A stretch of DNA of 64,000 bases from NCBI GenBank assembly GCA_020746105.1, contig CM036627.1, positions 1,922,001 through 1,986,000 on the forward strand, read 5' to 3'. This stretch comes from Trogon surrucura. Taxonomy: Eukaryota; Chordata; Aves; Trogoniformes; Trogonidae. Both the position numbers and the translations under genes were made by a program. Positions 50,001 through 57,126 of the stretch are shown here, piece after piece. The first letter of the stretch is position 1, and each line of letters starts with the position of its first letter. The notes under the pieces are model-generated. The model was not told the origin of the DNA. It searched no databases and saw nothing but the letters and a program-made list of their open reading frames with translations.

Positions 50001-53000
50001 GTCTCAAGAAGATAAAGACTGTAATGGGAATGTAGAAAACGTGGTTACGCTAGATGGGATTAATTCCACATGTGTCTGAGAAAAAAGAATGCCATCTACT
50101 GGTATATCCTGTGTACACCCCTATGCTGTAGTTCTGACTTTCCTACCATAGCTTTTTTTTTAGAGTTTGAGATCTGAGATGGTGGTTTGAAGGTCTGTAA
50201 CAAAGAGCTTTATTTCCCGTTCCTCATGTAATTCTTCTTTTTTTATTGGCAACTTTATCATTAGGTCCCCACTGAAAACCTAAATTACCTAGCCGTGTAA
50301 AAATTCAAGTGTAAATCTGAGCAAAATGTCTACTTCTACAAATCATGCAGCTTGCAAAGCTTTTAAGACTCTTTGAGTAGTAGGAGTAGCATTGGATAAT
50401 TAAGAAGGCGGGGGGAAGCCCACAATAACAACTTTGACAGAATGAAGCAATGTTGGATGCAAGTAATTTATTTGTCTACTCATTTTAGCCAGAAACAGTG
50501 AGTTACAGGGGAAGAATACAGAAATTGACAACAGAGTTGTGTGGAGAGTAAGACAGCTCCTGTGCTATTTGAAAAATTTCAGCAAATTAAAAAATGTTAT
50601 CAGAAGTTCAAGGGTCTGTTGAAGCCTCAAACTTCAACCCAAGTTTAACAGTAAATTCTTTTTAATAAAACGCATCAATAGAAGAGTTGTTTGTAGGAAA
50701 GAGTAAAATCTCATGGTAGTAAACACTACAATCTCACTGACTCTCTCTTTTGATAATTACAAATATGCTGATCACCTTCTGCTTGCCTCATGAAATTTAT
50801 TTTGTGTTAAGGTGGTATTTGTTAACATGAGCGTGTACATAGTAATCAAGTATGTTCCAACCATAGAACAAAGACTTGAAGAGCCGAATCCTTCACCTGG
50901 AGGGTTCTTACCGATCCAGTAAGGAGGGACTTGTTGCTCAGATGGAAGCAAGGATCGCAGAGCTAGAAGAACGACTTGAAAATGAAGAGAGGTGAAGCTG
51001 GTTATAAGATCAAAACATGCATGTTTATGTTTCCTAATATGGCCTTTTGCCAATAATAAGTCTCTAATACAATTAACTAGATTTTTTTTTTTTCTCACAA
51101 ACACTGAATTAAAATGGTTGCTGCTTCATACAAGTATTGTATATTTTGGTTTTGACTGAAAACACACTAAAGGTTGCCTTATAAATTGAAATCTGGGCAC
51201 GATGCAAACATGGATCCATAGCAAGTTGTTTTATCAATGTCTAGTACCAGTGACAGGCTTAGAAATACTAACTGTAGTTTAACACTTACATTTCCATACA
51301 TTCTATGATTCTATGATTTAATCTTGGAGGATTTTTCTTTTTTTTTTCTAAATGTTGCTCTGGAGACAGAAGAAATTCTACTTAGTGGTTCAGGGTTTTG
51401 AACAAATTTCCTAATATTTTGCATGGAATCATCAAATCAAAGTAGGGGTGCTAGTGCTTAGTTAAGTCTTAGAAGATTGCTAATGAATTATGTCAGCAGG
51501 ACTGGAAGTATTTCAGTTCCTTTTTTACAAGCCTGTCTTTTATTTGTTTTGTTTTTTCTAGGGATAGAGCTAATTTCCAACTAAGTAACCGCAGACTTGA
51601 GAGGAAAGTGAAGGAGTTAATGTTGCAAGTAGATGATGAACATCTCTCTCTGACTGATCAAAAGGACCAGGTAGAGGGAAAGACTAATATGCAAATATCT
51701 GATATTAATCCTACCAGCATAAATCGTCATATAGAAAACATGTGAGAAGAATATAGGTAGTTATGGTTTACTCTGCTGTTTACTCACTCCCACTTAGTGA
51801 GATTCGCAGTTCCTATTGTCATCATGTTCTTTTCTCTAGTACTAAATTGTTATTCGTTTCTAAAATGATGAAAAGGAAGCATTTATGGAAGCACTGCTAT
51901 AAGTATTTAAAAAAAATAAAGCAAATGGACAGTGTATTATCCTGTAAATGTAAACAACGTGATCCTGTACACACATATACCATCAAATAGTGTTTTCTGT
52001 TTTGCTACCGCAAAATTTTGTTTAAAGAAAGAAGCTATTTATTGTTAAATATAGGCTATAAATATTAAGCATGTGTTGATATTCTAGTAGCAGTGTGCTC
52101 TGCTGTTTCTGTGGTCACTGTTAATTCCTTGCTAGACGTGGTTTGCTTCAGTACATGAGTCAAATAGTTAATAGACTGCCTGAAGAACGAACAGTGTGTT
52201 TCAAATTGCAGACATCTCTTAAGGGAACAATCTTTTAAAATCCTTTGGGGTTTTGAGACTTATTTTAGAGTATCTGTCTGGTAAAGTTTCTTAACTTGGC
52301 ATACTAAGAGTTCCAGTCTTCCCTTATTGATAACTCGCTCTTGCTATGACATAGTATTGCCTTACTCTTCCAAAGCTATGTTGGCTGTTTTTTCTCTTTA
52401 AAAAATTGCATCCCATCATTTTTTGTCATCGAATACTGGCTTTTGAATATTTCTAAAGCATAGGACTACATTATCACTACAGTGGCAAAGTTGTGTCTTT
52501 ATTCTCCCTCTCATAGATGCTAGATGTATAAAATTTCTGTATTAAAGTAGTCCTCTAATCAGCTGACATGTAAATATTTCAGTTGAGCTTGCGTTTGAAA
52601 GCAATGAAACGTCAAGTTGAAGAAGCTGAAGAAGAAATAGACAGACTGGAAAGCGCAAAAAAGAAACTCCAGAGAGAACTGGAAGAGCAACTAGACATGA
52701 ATGAGCAGTTGCAAGGACAGCTTAATGCTGCAAAGAAGGAGCTAAGGTAGGATAACTTTACGGTTATGGGATGACCTTACTATTATACATCACACCAGCA
52801 CTCTCAAGAGCGATGTCTTGCTCCTTCAGTCCATAAACTGAGGACTTCCTCTACCAAGCTTGAAGTTTGTCATAAGCAGACAGAGCTTCAGAGCTGTGAA
52901 ACTCTTCTGCATTTCCTTTCTGTGTGCTTAATGAAGTCAATGAGGCAGGGAATAAAAACATGGAAAAAAGTGGTGGGACTCGACACTCTTATTTGTAGCA

Positions 53001-53474
53001 GTAAAGATTTCTTGCTAGTGACTGAGAGGTACAGCTATCTCCTGTTCGTTTTTGTGAGGCATCTTTGGACATTTCCGTGTGTGAAGTGTAGTTTCTCCCC
53101 CTGCCATGACTTTAGTTAAGAGGTACTTGAAAATACAATTGATCGATCATCGTTCTCTTGCATGTTGCTTTCATGTAAGATTGTAGTCTGTGATAAACTA
53201 CCCCTACTGGAGAACAAGTTTCTTGGACATCCTTTTAAAATATAAATCCCACCTGTCAATGTTTTAAGCGTTTGCATAAGTGGTCAGCGTGTAGATGTGC
53301 AGCTTTAATAGCAAAAATGTGTATTTTTGTTTTAGTAGACTGAAGAAGTCGCCAAGTAAAATGTTGGCTGATTCAGATGATGATGACGATGACGATTTCA
53401 GCACGGATGGTGATAGTGTCTGTGAAGTATCTTCAGGAAATAACTTTTCAAAAGATGATGACACAAAAATCTAA
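12473..53474 (+). CDS. CGNL1: Cingulin-like protein 1 (paracingulin/JACOP), 18 coding exons, 1291 residues
   Basis: Paracingulin is a cytoplasmic scaffold of tight and adherens junctions. In mammals it binds ZO-1 and recruits regulators of Rac1 and RhoA (such as Tiam1 and GEF-H1). The translation shows the family layout: a serine-rich head (about 1-590) with the cingulin-family ZO-1-interaction motif near residues 39-59 ([20 protein letters not shown]), a Pro5 run, a basic stretch (about 363-385), then a coiled-coil rod rich in E/K/Q/L (about 591-1245), and an acidic tail with seven consecutive Asp (1260-1266). Conserved rod segments include [32 protein letters not shown] and [14 protein letters not shown]. 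The start ATG at 12473 has A at -3 and G at +4, and matches the family N-terminus (xHVQQxY). All 18 exons join in phase. Cingulin (CGN) is the only close paralogue; exon-by-exon identity with recalled human CGNL1 favours CGNL1. Confidence 0.96.
14547..14641 (+). CDS. CGNL1: CGNL1 exon 3, residues 528-558 plus split codon
   Basis: The acceptor is tgtccttttag at 14546. The frame reads [15 protein letters not shown]...[12 protein letters not shown]. It ends with two bases of a Gly codon before GTTAGTAAA, a non-consensus donor (T at +3). The phase matches exon 4, which supplies the third base. Confidence 0.93.
15549..15642 (+). CDS. CGNL1: CGNL1 exon 4, to residue 590
   Basis: It follows the acceptor tgtgctttag. 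It completes the split Gly and reads [20 protein letters not shown] then [11 protein letters not shown], a highly conserved stretch at the head-rod junction. It ends in phase 0 at ACACAG|GTAAAC. Confidence 0.95.
16635..16736 (+). CDS. CGNL1: CGNL1 exon 5, residues 591-624, start of rod
   Basis: It has 34 codons between tttaattgtag and ATTCAG|GTATGG. The sequence ([20 protein letters not shown]) has the heptad spacing and charge pattern of a coiled coil, so the rod begins here. Confidence 0.94.
17427..17575 (+). CDS. CGNL1: CGNL1 exon 6, residues 625-673 plus split codon
   Basis: The acceptor is acaaaattcag. It reads [20 protein letters not shown] and ends KELRHNLE with two bases of a Glu codon, before the consensus donor GTGAGT. 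The split codon is completed by the first base of exon 7. It encodes coiled-coil rod. Confidence 0.93.
18081..18216 (+). CDS. CGNL1: CGNL1 exon 7, residues 674-719; unusual GAG acceptor
   Basis: The only boundary that keeps frame and family sequence ([20 protein letters not shown], then [12 protein letters not shown]) is after tcctgatgag at 18080, so the acceptor is GAG rather than CAG or TAG. A more usual AAG lies 11 bases downstream (after 18091) but would shift the frame. It ends in phase 0 at ATTGAG|GTCAGT. Confidence 0.9.
19607..19819 (+). CDS. CGNL1: CGNL1 exon 8, residues 720-790
   Basis: The acceptor is ttgattttttag. The 71 codons read [20 protein letters not shown], then [20 protein letters not shown], a very conserved rod segment, and end SLEKATE in phase 0 before GTGAAA, a weak donor. 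The 14.5 kb intron 8 follows. Confidence 0.95.
22241..22342 (+). mobile_element. CR1 LINE, 3'-end fragment
   Basis: The stretch ggcggtgtccctgcccac, then aaggtcccttcctgcctggg and cattctgtggttctg, is a diverged match to the conserved CR1 3' end, in + orientation. Only about 100 bases remain, typical of 5'-truncated avian CR1. Several mismatches to the usual consensus suggest an old copy. Confidence 0.85.
25877..25907 (+). repeat. G-rich tract with G-quadruplex potential
   Basis: Runs of five, three, six and three guanines are separated by short T-rich loops (8, 4 and 1 bases) on the coding strand of intron 8. This fits a relaxed quadruplex pattern; one loop is slightly long for the strict motif. 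Confidence 0.45.
26632..26660 (+). repeat. T20-C7-AG tract resembling a very strong 3' splice site
   Basis: Twenty T and seven C immediately precede AG at 26659-26660 in intron 8. As a polypyrimidine tract plus acceptor it looks better than many of the gene's real acceptors. The downstream frame in the intron phase (0) reads [20 protein letters not shown] and meets a stop after 36 codons (TAG at 26769-26771). No matching exon is known to me. Confidence 0.6.
27534..27830 (-). mobile_element. CR1 LINE fragment, minus orientation
   Basis: The left end AGAATCATAGAATGTTCGGG is the reverse complement of the CR1 3' terminus. Reading the minus strand gives the C-terminal CR1 ORF2 signature ([20 protein letters not shown] and [14 protein letters not shown]). 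The copy is 5'-truncated at about 300 bases. The right boundary is approximate. Confidence 0.92.
30515..31020 (+). mobile_element. CR1 LINE fragment, plus orientation
   Basis: Successive recognisable CR1 segments are gaccccacttggagtactg, then gtccagaggaggaccacgaa, tgataggacaaggggtaacg and tttaaggtcccttccaaccc, ending in a diverged ttctatcattctt tail. It covers the last ~500 bases of the element. An open frame exists on the minus strand within it but is not the coding strand of the element. Confidence 0.93.
31893..31930. repeat. Short TGTGTATTTA-type tandem repeat
   Basis: About three to four imperfect copies of a 10-base TGTGTATTTA unit lie in intron 8. Confidence 0.6.
34316..34522 (+). CDS. 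CGNL1: CGNL1 exon 9, residues 791-859
   Basis: The acceptor is tgttttctctag. The 69 codons read [20 protein letters not shown] and continue as charged coiled coil ([20 protein letters not shown]) to IKRYE. The donor is consensus GTAAGT. This is one of the less conserved stretches of the rod when compared with recalled human sequence. Confidence 0.92.
34836..34940 (+). CDS. CGNL1: CGNL1 exon 10, residues 860-894
   Basis: The acceptor is accattgcag. The 35 codons read [20 protein letters not shown] and end [10 protein letters not shown] before GTAAGA. It encodes coiled-coil rod. The preceding intron 9 (34523-34835) is only 313 bases and holds nothing else. Confidence 0.93.
34941..39509 (+). 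other. CGNL1: Intron 10 of CGNL1 (4.6 kb)
   Basis: Its main content is the 1.2 kb solo LTR at 37066-38250. The remainder is AT-rich. A 136-codon open frame at 36112-36522 (+), rich in Phe and Leu, comes from T-rich sequence and shows no recognisable domain. Confidence 0.8.
37061..38255. mobile_element. Solo LTR of an avian endogenous retrovirus (fossil), with 5-bp target duplication
   Basis: The element spans 37066-38250 (1185 bp), begins TGTCGTGGGTTGACC and ends AACCAAAACA, with the TG...CA termini of an LTR. It is flanked by identical TAAGT copies at 37061-37065 and 38251-38255. The sequence type (TGTCGTGGGTTGACC, gagataaggacagggagatc) is one I recognise as a common bird LTR. A 5-bp duplication fits ERVL-type elements, but the family call is uncertain. 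No internal retroviral region is present, so it is a recombined solo LTR. The perfect duplication and full-looking length suggest a relatively recent insertion. Its GC-rich composition contrasts sharply with the intron around it. Confidence 0.88.
39510..39662 (+). CDS. CGNL1: CGNL1 exon 11, residues 895-945
   Basis: The acceptor is attctacggcag. The 51 codons read [20 protein letters not shown], then [20 protein letters not shown] and KTVEKLQEE. The donor is GTATGA. It encodes conserved coiled-coil rod. Intron 11 is very short (39663-39906) and contains an A-rich run. Confidence 0.95.
39907..40077 (+). CDS. CGNL1: CGNL1 exon 12, residues 946-1002
   Basis: The acceptor is tgtttcgcag. The 57 codons read [20 protein letters not shown], then [20 protein letters not shown], ending MRMQDE in phase 0. 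The donor GTAATG is weak. The frame stays open for another 109 codons into the intron, which is described separately. Confidence 0.95.
40078..40407 (+). other. CGNL1: Open continuation of exon 12 ending beside overlapping AATAAA signals (candidate alternative 3' end)
   Basis: From the exon 12 donor the CGNL1 frame continues without a stop for 109 codons ([20 protein letters not shown]...) to TAG at 40405-40407. Two overlapping AATAAA hexamers lie at 40380-40385 and 40384-40389, just before the stop, and an A-rich tract follows. Intron retention with intronic polyadenylation would give a protein cut inside the rod at residue 1002 plus 109 novel residues. No domain is visible in the extension, so it may be chance. 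Confidence 0.3.
40406..40485. repeat. A/C-rich low-complexity tract
   Basis: About 80 bases are made almost only of A and C with short repeated units such as accaaaaaccaaacaaacc. It could cause internal oligo-dT priming and mimic a transcript end at this place. Confidence 0.75.
40486..42346 (+). other. CGNL1: Remainder of intron 12 of CGNL1
   Basis: It is AT-rich intron with A-rich runs near 41070-41130, an AAAT microsatellite at 42081-42100, and a 57-codon minus-strand open stretch (41470-41640) with coding-like composition that I could not assign. Nothing else was recognised. Confidence 0.7.
42081..42100. repeat. (AAAT)n microsatellite
   Basis: About four to five AAAT units lie in intron 12. 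Confidence 0.8.
42347..42508 (+). CDS. CGNL1: CGNL1 exon 13, residues 1003-1056
   Basis: The acceptor is aatcttgtttcag. The 54 codons read [20 protein letters not shown], then [20 protein letters not shown] and [10 protein letters not shown]. The donor GTAAAA is weak, which is relevant to the possible cassette exon that follows. Confidence 0.95.
42791..42825 (+). other. CGNL1: Candidate cassette micro-exon (33 or 35 nt) between exons 13 and 14
   Basis: A pyrimidine-rich acceptor (ttatttttgtttgtag) is followed by 33 open bases in the CGNL1 phase coding [11 protein letters not shown], then two possible donors: GTGTAA after 33 nt (frame kept) or consensus GTAAGT after 35 nt (frame lost, stop reached in exon 15). 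Flanking introns are phase 0, so the 33-nt form would insert 11 residues into the rod. Human CGNL1 as I recall it lacks such an insert. Confidence 0.25.
43282..43371 (+). CDS. CGNL1: CGNL1 exon 14, residues 1057-1086
   Basis: The acceptor is tttgttccacttag. The 30 codons read [20 protein letters not shown] then [10 protein letters not shown]. The donor GTACTC is poor. Together with intron 13 this matches the family junction after QxMED/KLME. Confidence 0.94.
43860..44480 (+). mobile_element. Possible ancient LINE relic (CR1/L3-like)
   Basis: A short + strand frame ends with [18 protein letters not shown] (about 44218-44277), which resembles the NEYFASVFT motif found between the endonuclease and reverse transcriptase parts of CR1-clade ORF2. 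Surrounding frames are broken and no second conserved motif is clear, so the identification and boundaries are tentative. Confidence 0.3.
48700..48768 (+). mobile_element. CR1 LINE, short 3'-end fragment
   Basis: The segment cctgtaaaggtccctgccaa, then cccaatgcattctacgattctg, matches the last ~60 bases of CR1, in + orientation. It is extremely 5'-truncated. Confidence 0.8.
48942..48972. repeat. TA/TG dinucleotide microsatellite
   Basis: An alternating tatatatatgtgtatata-type tract ends in acacaca, shortly before exon 15. Confidence 0.85.
49038..49121 (+). CDS. CGNL1: CGNL1 exon 15, residues 1087-1114
   Basis: The acceptor is tttctatcgtag. The 28 codons read [20 protein letters not shown] then DKISLERQ. 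The donor is GTAATT. It encodes conserved rod. Confidence 0.95.
49122..50866 (+). other. CGNL1: Intron 15 of CGNL1 (1.7 kb)
   Basis: It is AT-rich intron. Nothing recognisable was found in it beyond short chance frames. Confidence 0.8.
50867..50991 (+). CDS. CGNL1: CGNL1 exon 16, residues 1115-1155 plus split codon
   Basis: The acceptor is gttccaaccatag. It reads [20 protein letters not shown], then [20 protein letters not shown], and ends with two bases of an Arg codon before GTGAAG. Of all the exons this is among the closest to recalled human CGNL1. Confidence 0.96.
51298..51321 (+). mobile_element. CR1 tail repeat
   Basis: ACATTCTATGATTCTATGAT corresponds to the 8-base tandem repeat at the CR1 3' end. 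Little CR1 body is visible upstream, so this is a minimal remnant in intron 16. Confidence 0.65.
51562..51670 (+). CDS. CGNL1: CGNL1 exon 17, residues 1156-1192
   Basis: The acceptor is ttgttttttctag. It completes the split Arg and reads [20 protein letters not shown] then [16 protein letters not shown], strongly conserved in both cingulin-family members. The donor is GTAGAG. Confidence 0.96.
51671..52582 (+). other. CGNL1: Intron 17 of CGNL1
   Basis: It is a 0.9 kb AT-rich intron. Nothing else was recognised in it. Confidence 0.8.
52583..52746 (+). CDS. CGNL1: CGNL1 exon 18, residues 1193-1246 plus split codon
   Basis: The acceptor is gtaaatatttcag. It reads [20 protein letters not shown], then [20 protein letters not shown] and [14 protein letters not shown], the end of the rod. 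It ends with two bases of an Arg or Ser codon before GTAGGA. Which residue results depends on the tandem acceptor of exon 19. Confidence 0.96.
53336..53474 (+). CDS. CGNL1: CGNL1 exon 19 (last), residues 1247-1291, acidic tail, tandem acceptor
   Basis: The acceptor is ttttagtag with two usable AGs. Starting at 53339 gives ...[11 protein letters not shown], and starting at 53336 inserts one Ser (...KEL-SR-LKK). Both keep frame. The tail reads [13 protein letters not shown] followed by a run of Asp, then [20 protein letters not shown] and DDTKI, stop TAA at 53472-53474. The acidic run and the STDG motif match the family C-terminus. Confidence 0.95.
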
Positions 53475-53678
53475 AGTATTGAACCTGTGATTCCTTGAAA
53501 GTACTGGAAGAATTACATAAATTATCAAGAAACTGGATATTCTAGAAGCCAAACGATGTAAAGGGATTTAGAGTTGGGAATATAATGTTTCCATCCATAC
53601 TGTGCCATTTTCTTATTTAGATCGCCACTCTTTATTATAGAAAACAGGGTTGCATTATAAAACAGCTATAAAATGTGG

Positions 53679-53701
53679 AGATATATATATATATATATAA
53701 G
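53679..53701. repeat. (TA)n microsatellite in 3' UTR
   Basis: About ten AT dinucleotides lie ~205 bases after the stop codon. Confidence 0.9.
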
Positions 53702-53830
53702 CTATTGAAAACACAGGGGTAATGTTTCACATGGGAAATGTGATTTAGCTAAAATTCTGTTTAAGTACAAAGCCATTTGAAAGTAATTCAAAATTAGTTT
53801 GTAGTTATTAAAAGCTTTTCCCTAAAATTA

Positions 53831-53836
53831 AATAAA
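53831..53836 (+). terminator. CGNL1: Proximal poly(A) signal AATAAA
   Basis: This is a canonical hexamer about 360 bases after the stop codon. The downstream GT-rich element is weak (taagtaggggg), so it may be a minor site. Confidence 0.5.
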
Positions 53837-53886
53837 CCACAGAAGATTATTTAATAATTGTAAGTAGGGGGAAATGATGTATAAAA

Positions 53887-53894
53887 TGTAAATA
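53887..53894 (+). promoter_or_regulatory. CGNL1: Pumilio-type binding site TGTAAATA in 3' UTR
   Basis: An exact match to the UGUANAUA consensus of Pumilio proteins. It would be present only in transcripts using the distal poly(A) site. The motif is short and could be chance. Confidence 0.4.
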
Positions 53895-55504
53895 TCTTAA
53901 ACGTGATGTTTTTATTGACTACTTTAGTACTATTTTGTAAAGTTTCAAATATTATATAAATCAGTTTCATATGTAAAGTACTTAAATTTATACTGAATGT
54001 TATATTTGGGGTTTAAATAAGAAGAAAACAAATGAAAATGAGTACATTTTGTGCGTTACAGAGCAGTTTCACAGTTCCTGAGCCAGGAAGTACATTCCCA
54101 TTTTAAAACGAGTCCAAGTTTTATTGTACGTGTTCTGCCTATTAGAGATCAAATGTGAATCCCGCCTGTTGACTTGAAAAGGACCGACCACCACATCTGT
54201 GTGATGAGTGAGGCTGACCTGCAGCTTTCTTGTAAACTTTGTTTGGGAAGCTTTCAGAACGAGGTCAGTTGGCCTCTTTCATTTCCTGCAGTGGCTTCCA
54301 TACTGCCACAGGCGGAACGGCATAGGCCTGCTGATTTGAGGGCATCGGGGCTGGCTTATCTTAAAGCCTCTTAGGAGTCCTACTAGTTTCTACAGAATTA
54401 CTTGTGGAAGTATCTGCTTAAATCCATTCATTAATTGATTCCAAAATTTTTTGCACCTGGCAAGAAATTGCACCAAGGAAAAACAACGCACGTAAACTGT
54501 TTTTTTCTTTCTAAGCTGTTCTTAAGCATCTCTGTCTGATGTATATGCAGCATATGATCATACGTGCAGATAGATATTAGTACCTCAGTTTACAGAAGTA
54601 TCTGCATCTTAGGTGATACATCTGTTGAACAAACTTCGCAGGAAAATCAGAAGAAGAAAAAAGCATTGCAGGTTTTATTTTTGAAGAATTTTCCATTTTA
54701 TTGCTAAAAATACTTCGTTGCCATTTATATTACCCCAGACTGGTTTGTTTTGATCCTTTGCAAATAGGGAATTCTAAGAAAAGGGCACTAAATAATTTTG
54801 TTAGTAAACCATAGCTAAGTCTTGTCTGATAATTAGAATTTGTCCCTGGTTACAGATGGTGAACACTCCTTTGTGGACCATGTGATAGTGTAATGTAATT
54901 GTAAAAAGTACTTTAAACTGATGTTGGTGGGAGCTTCCACTACTCCCACATCTACTGGAGAGAACAAGTGAGGCTGATAGACTTGGTTAAGGCAGAAGTC
55001 CTGACAATGGCAGTATCCATTTTCATACGATATGAAATGAAACTCCTGCCTGCAGGATCAAAAATATGTTAGTGCATCGCAGATTACAGACTTTTTTTGC
55101 CATGTAATTCCCTTCAGCTTGGTTTTGATGGTTTGAGATAGACGGGAAATGACATGAATGGCATAGTTGTAGTGCTTTGTCTCTGAATCTTGTATGACTT
55201 CTCAAGTAACATATATAATTTTTTTTGCAGTACTAGCTTTGCTATTTTGACAACAGAAACAGCCTTTCCTCCCAGAAGATCTGCACTATACTGTACTGAC
55301 GACAATCATATAACCTGCTGTGATTTATTTTTTGTTGTTTCATTTGCATGTTTATATAGACTTTAAGTTTAAACAACTGGTTCCAATCTCCAGGATTCTG
55401 TCCAATGTTCATAGGTGACTATTATTTCAAACCACTGGAAGAAAATCACTTAATATTGCATCTACCTCCAGTTACACTAAACTGTAAAAGAAAAATTCAC
55501 TTAA

Positions 55505-55510
55505 AATAAA
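55505..55510 (+). terminator. CGNL1: Distal poly(A) signal AATAAA
   Basis: This is a canonical hexamer followed ~25-40 bases later by a GT-rich element, the best-formed cleavage site downstream of CGNL1 in the window. Confidence 0.6.
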
Positions 55511-56204
55511 GAGTCAGTCAGCTCTTTCAGTTCTGCTTTGTGTGTGCGCATAGCTTGGTATGACAATTGAATTTCATATAGAAGATGCTTGTGTTTGTAA
55601 CAAAATAATTATCTGGGAAATACTGGTGCTGTAAAGAAGTTTCTGCATTTTCTTCTTTCTGGATAGCTAGTTTCTTTGTAACTTGTAAAGCAGGTGGCAG
55701 GTATAATATGTAGAATTCACCCGTAAAAGGAAACAAAGGGAAGAATATGTGAAGAGACATGGTTGTGAGACATTAAGTCACTACAAATTTTTACAAACAT
55801 TAGTTTCTGTTGTATTACAGAGACATGACTTGAATTCTGAGCTGTTGAGACCTTCAGTTTTCTTCAGTGATACCATAATATCTCATAAATAGACTCCAGC
55901 TAAATCACTTTTGGTATAAGCCTAACCTGGTGACCTATGTAGTGGATGCTTCTCTCTCTCAGTGTAAGTAATCTATGATGAACAATGAACTTTTTGTCCT
56001 CTCTGGGATTAATGGCTTTCATATCTCAATGAGATTTTGACCGTTTCTATGTGATGAGAGCTTTTATATAAAACCAACATTTCTTCCCATTAAAGCTCTA
56101 TTCAGCCTAAATATACATTTTCTTCAAACTGCTGTGTGAGATTAGTATTGCCGTGTTCAACTTCTGACAACTTGTGCCATAAGAGGACCTGTGTGGTCCT
56201 TTGT

Positions 56205-57126
56205 AATTCCTGGGTTTGACAATCAAATCCAGACCGGTCAGCCTCACCTCCATTCCTGGAAAGGTGATGGAACAACTTATCATCGGCGCTGTCTCTAGGC
56301 ATGTCAAGGGTAAGAGGGTCATTAGGAGCAGTCAGCATGGCTTTGCCAAGGGGAAGTCATGTTTGACCAACCCGATAGCCTTTGATGAGGGTGTAACCAG
56401 GTGGATAGATGATGGCAGTGCAGTGGATGCGGTTTATTTGACGCCGTCTCCCACAGCATCTTCACAGCTAAACTGAGGAAGTGTGGTCTGGATGATCGAG
56501 CAGTGGGGTAGGTTGGTAACTGGTTGAAGGAAAGAAGTCAGAGAGCTGTGGTCAATGGGACAGATTCTGGTTGTATCTAGTGGAGTCTAGTGAAGTGGAG
56601 TATCTAGTTGTATCTAGGCTGTATCTAGTGGAGTCCCTCAGGGATCAGTACTGGGACCAGTAATATTCAATATATTCATCAACGAACCACAAAGATGATG
56701 AAGGGAGTGGAACATCTCCCTTGTGAGGAAAGGCTGAAGGAGCTGGGTCTCTTCAGCTTGGAGAAGAGGAGGCTGAGGGATGGACTTATTAATGTTGATA
56801 AAAATGTTAAAGGTGAGTGTCAGGAGGATGGAGCCAAGCTCTTCTCAGTGATATCCAGTGATTGGACAAGGGGAGACGATTGCAAGCTGGAGCACAGGAG
56901 GTTCCGTAAAAATATTAGGAAAAACTTTTTCACTGTGAGAGTGACGAAGCACTGGAACAAGATGCCCAGAGAGGTTGTGGAGTCTCCTCTGGAAACGTTC
57001 AAAATCCACCTGGACGCGTTCCTGTGTGACCTACTGCAGGTGATCCTGCTCCGGCAGGGCGGTTGGACTAGATGGTCTTTCGAGGTCCCTTCCAACCCCT
57101 GACATTCTGTGATTCTGTGCAATTCT
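56205..57126 (+). mobile_element. CR1 LINE copy with internal deletion, plus orientation
   Basis: The left part encodes a piece of CR1 reverse transcriptase (VSLTSIPGKVMEQLIIGAVS, then VIRSSQHGFAKGKSCLTNPI and a broken AFDE..DAVYL segment). The middle reads ggagtccctcagggatcagt. It then jumps at about 56685 to the 3' part (ggaacatctcccttgtgagg, [20 protein letters not shown]) and ends at ccttccaacccctgacattc with a short ttctgtgattctgtg tail. Several hundred bases between the RT part and the 3' part are missing. A local tandem expansion of GTATCTAGTGGAGTC-like units lies at 56572-56632. Confidence 0.93.
56572..56632. repeat. Small tandem expansion inside the CR1 copy
   Basis: Related units containing gtatctagtggagtc recur three to four times over 60 bases, where CR1 normally has a single copy before CCCTCAGGGATC. 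Confidence 0.7.

Larger units (their letters stand above)
53475..55525 (+). other. CGNL1: CGNL1 3' UTR (probable, long form)
   Basis: It follows the stop codon directly. The long form would end shortly after the AATAAA at 55505, where a GT-rich element (tgctttgtgtgtgcgc) follows at about 55532-55547, the usual arrangement downstream of a cleavage site. A shorter form would end near 53850. AU-rich stretches with ATTTA-like motifs, a TA microsatellite and a Pumilio-type site occur within it. The exact end is inferred, not observed. Confidence 0.6.

Noticed and set aside
56216-56476. Reverse-transcriptase-like frame as a retroviral pol remnant
   Set aside because: The peptide (VSLTSIPGKVMEQL, SQHGFAKGKSCLTN) is the CR1 LINE reverse transcriptase, and the same copy has a CR1 3' end.
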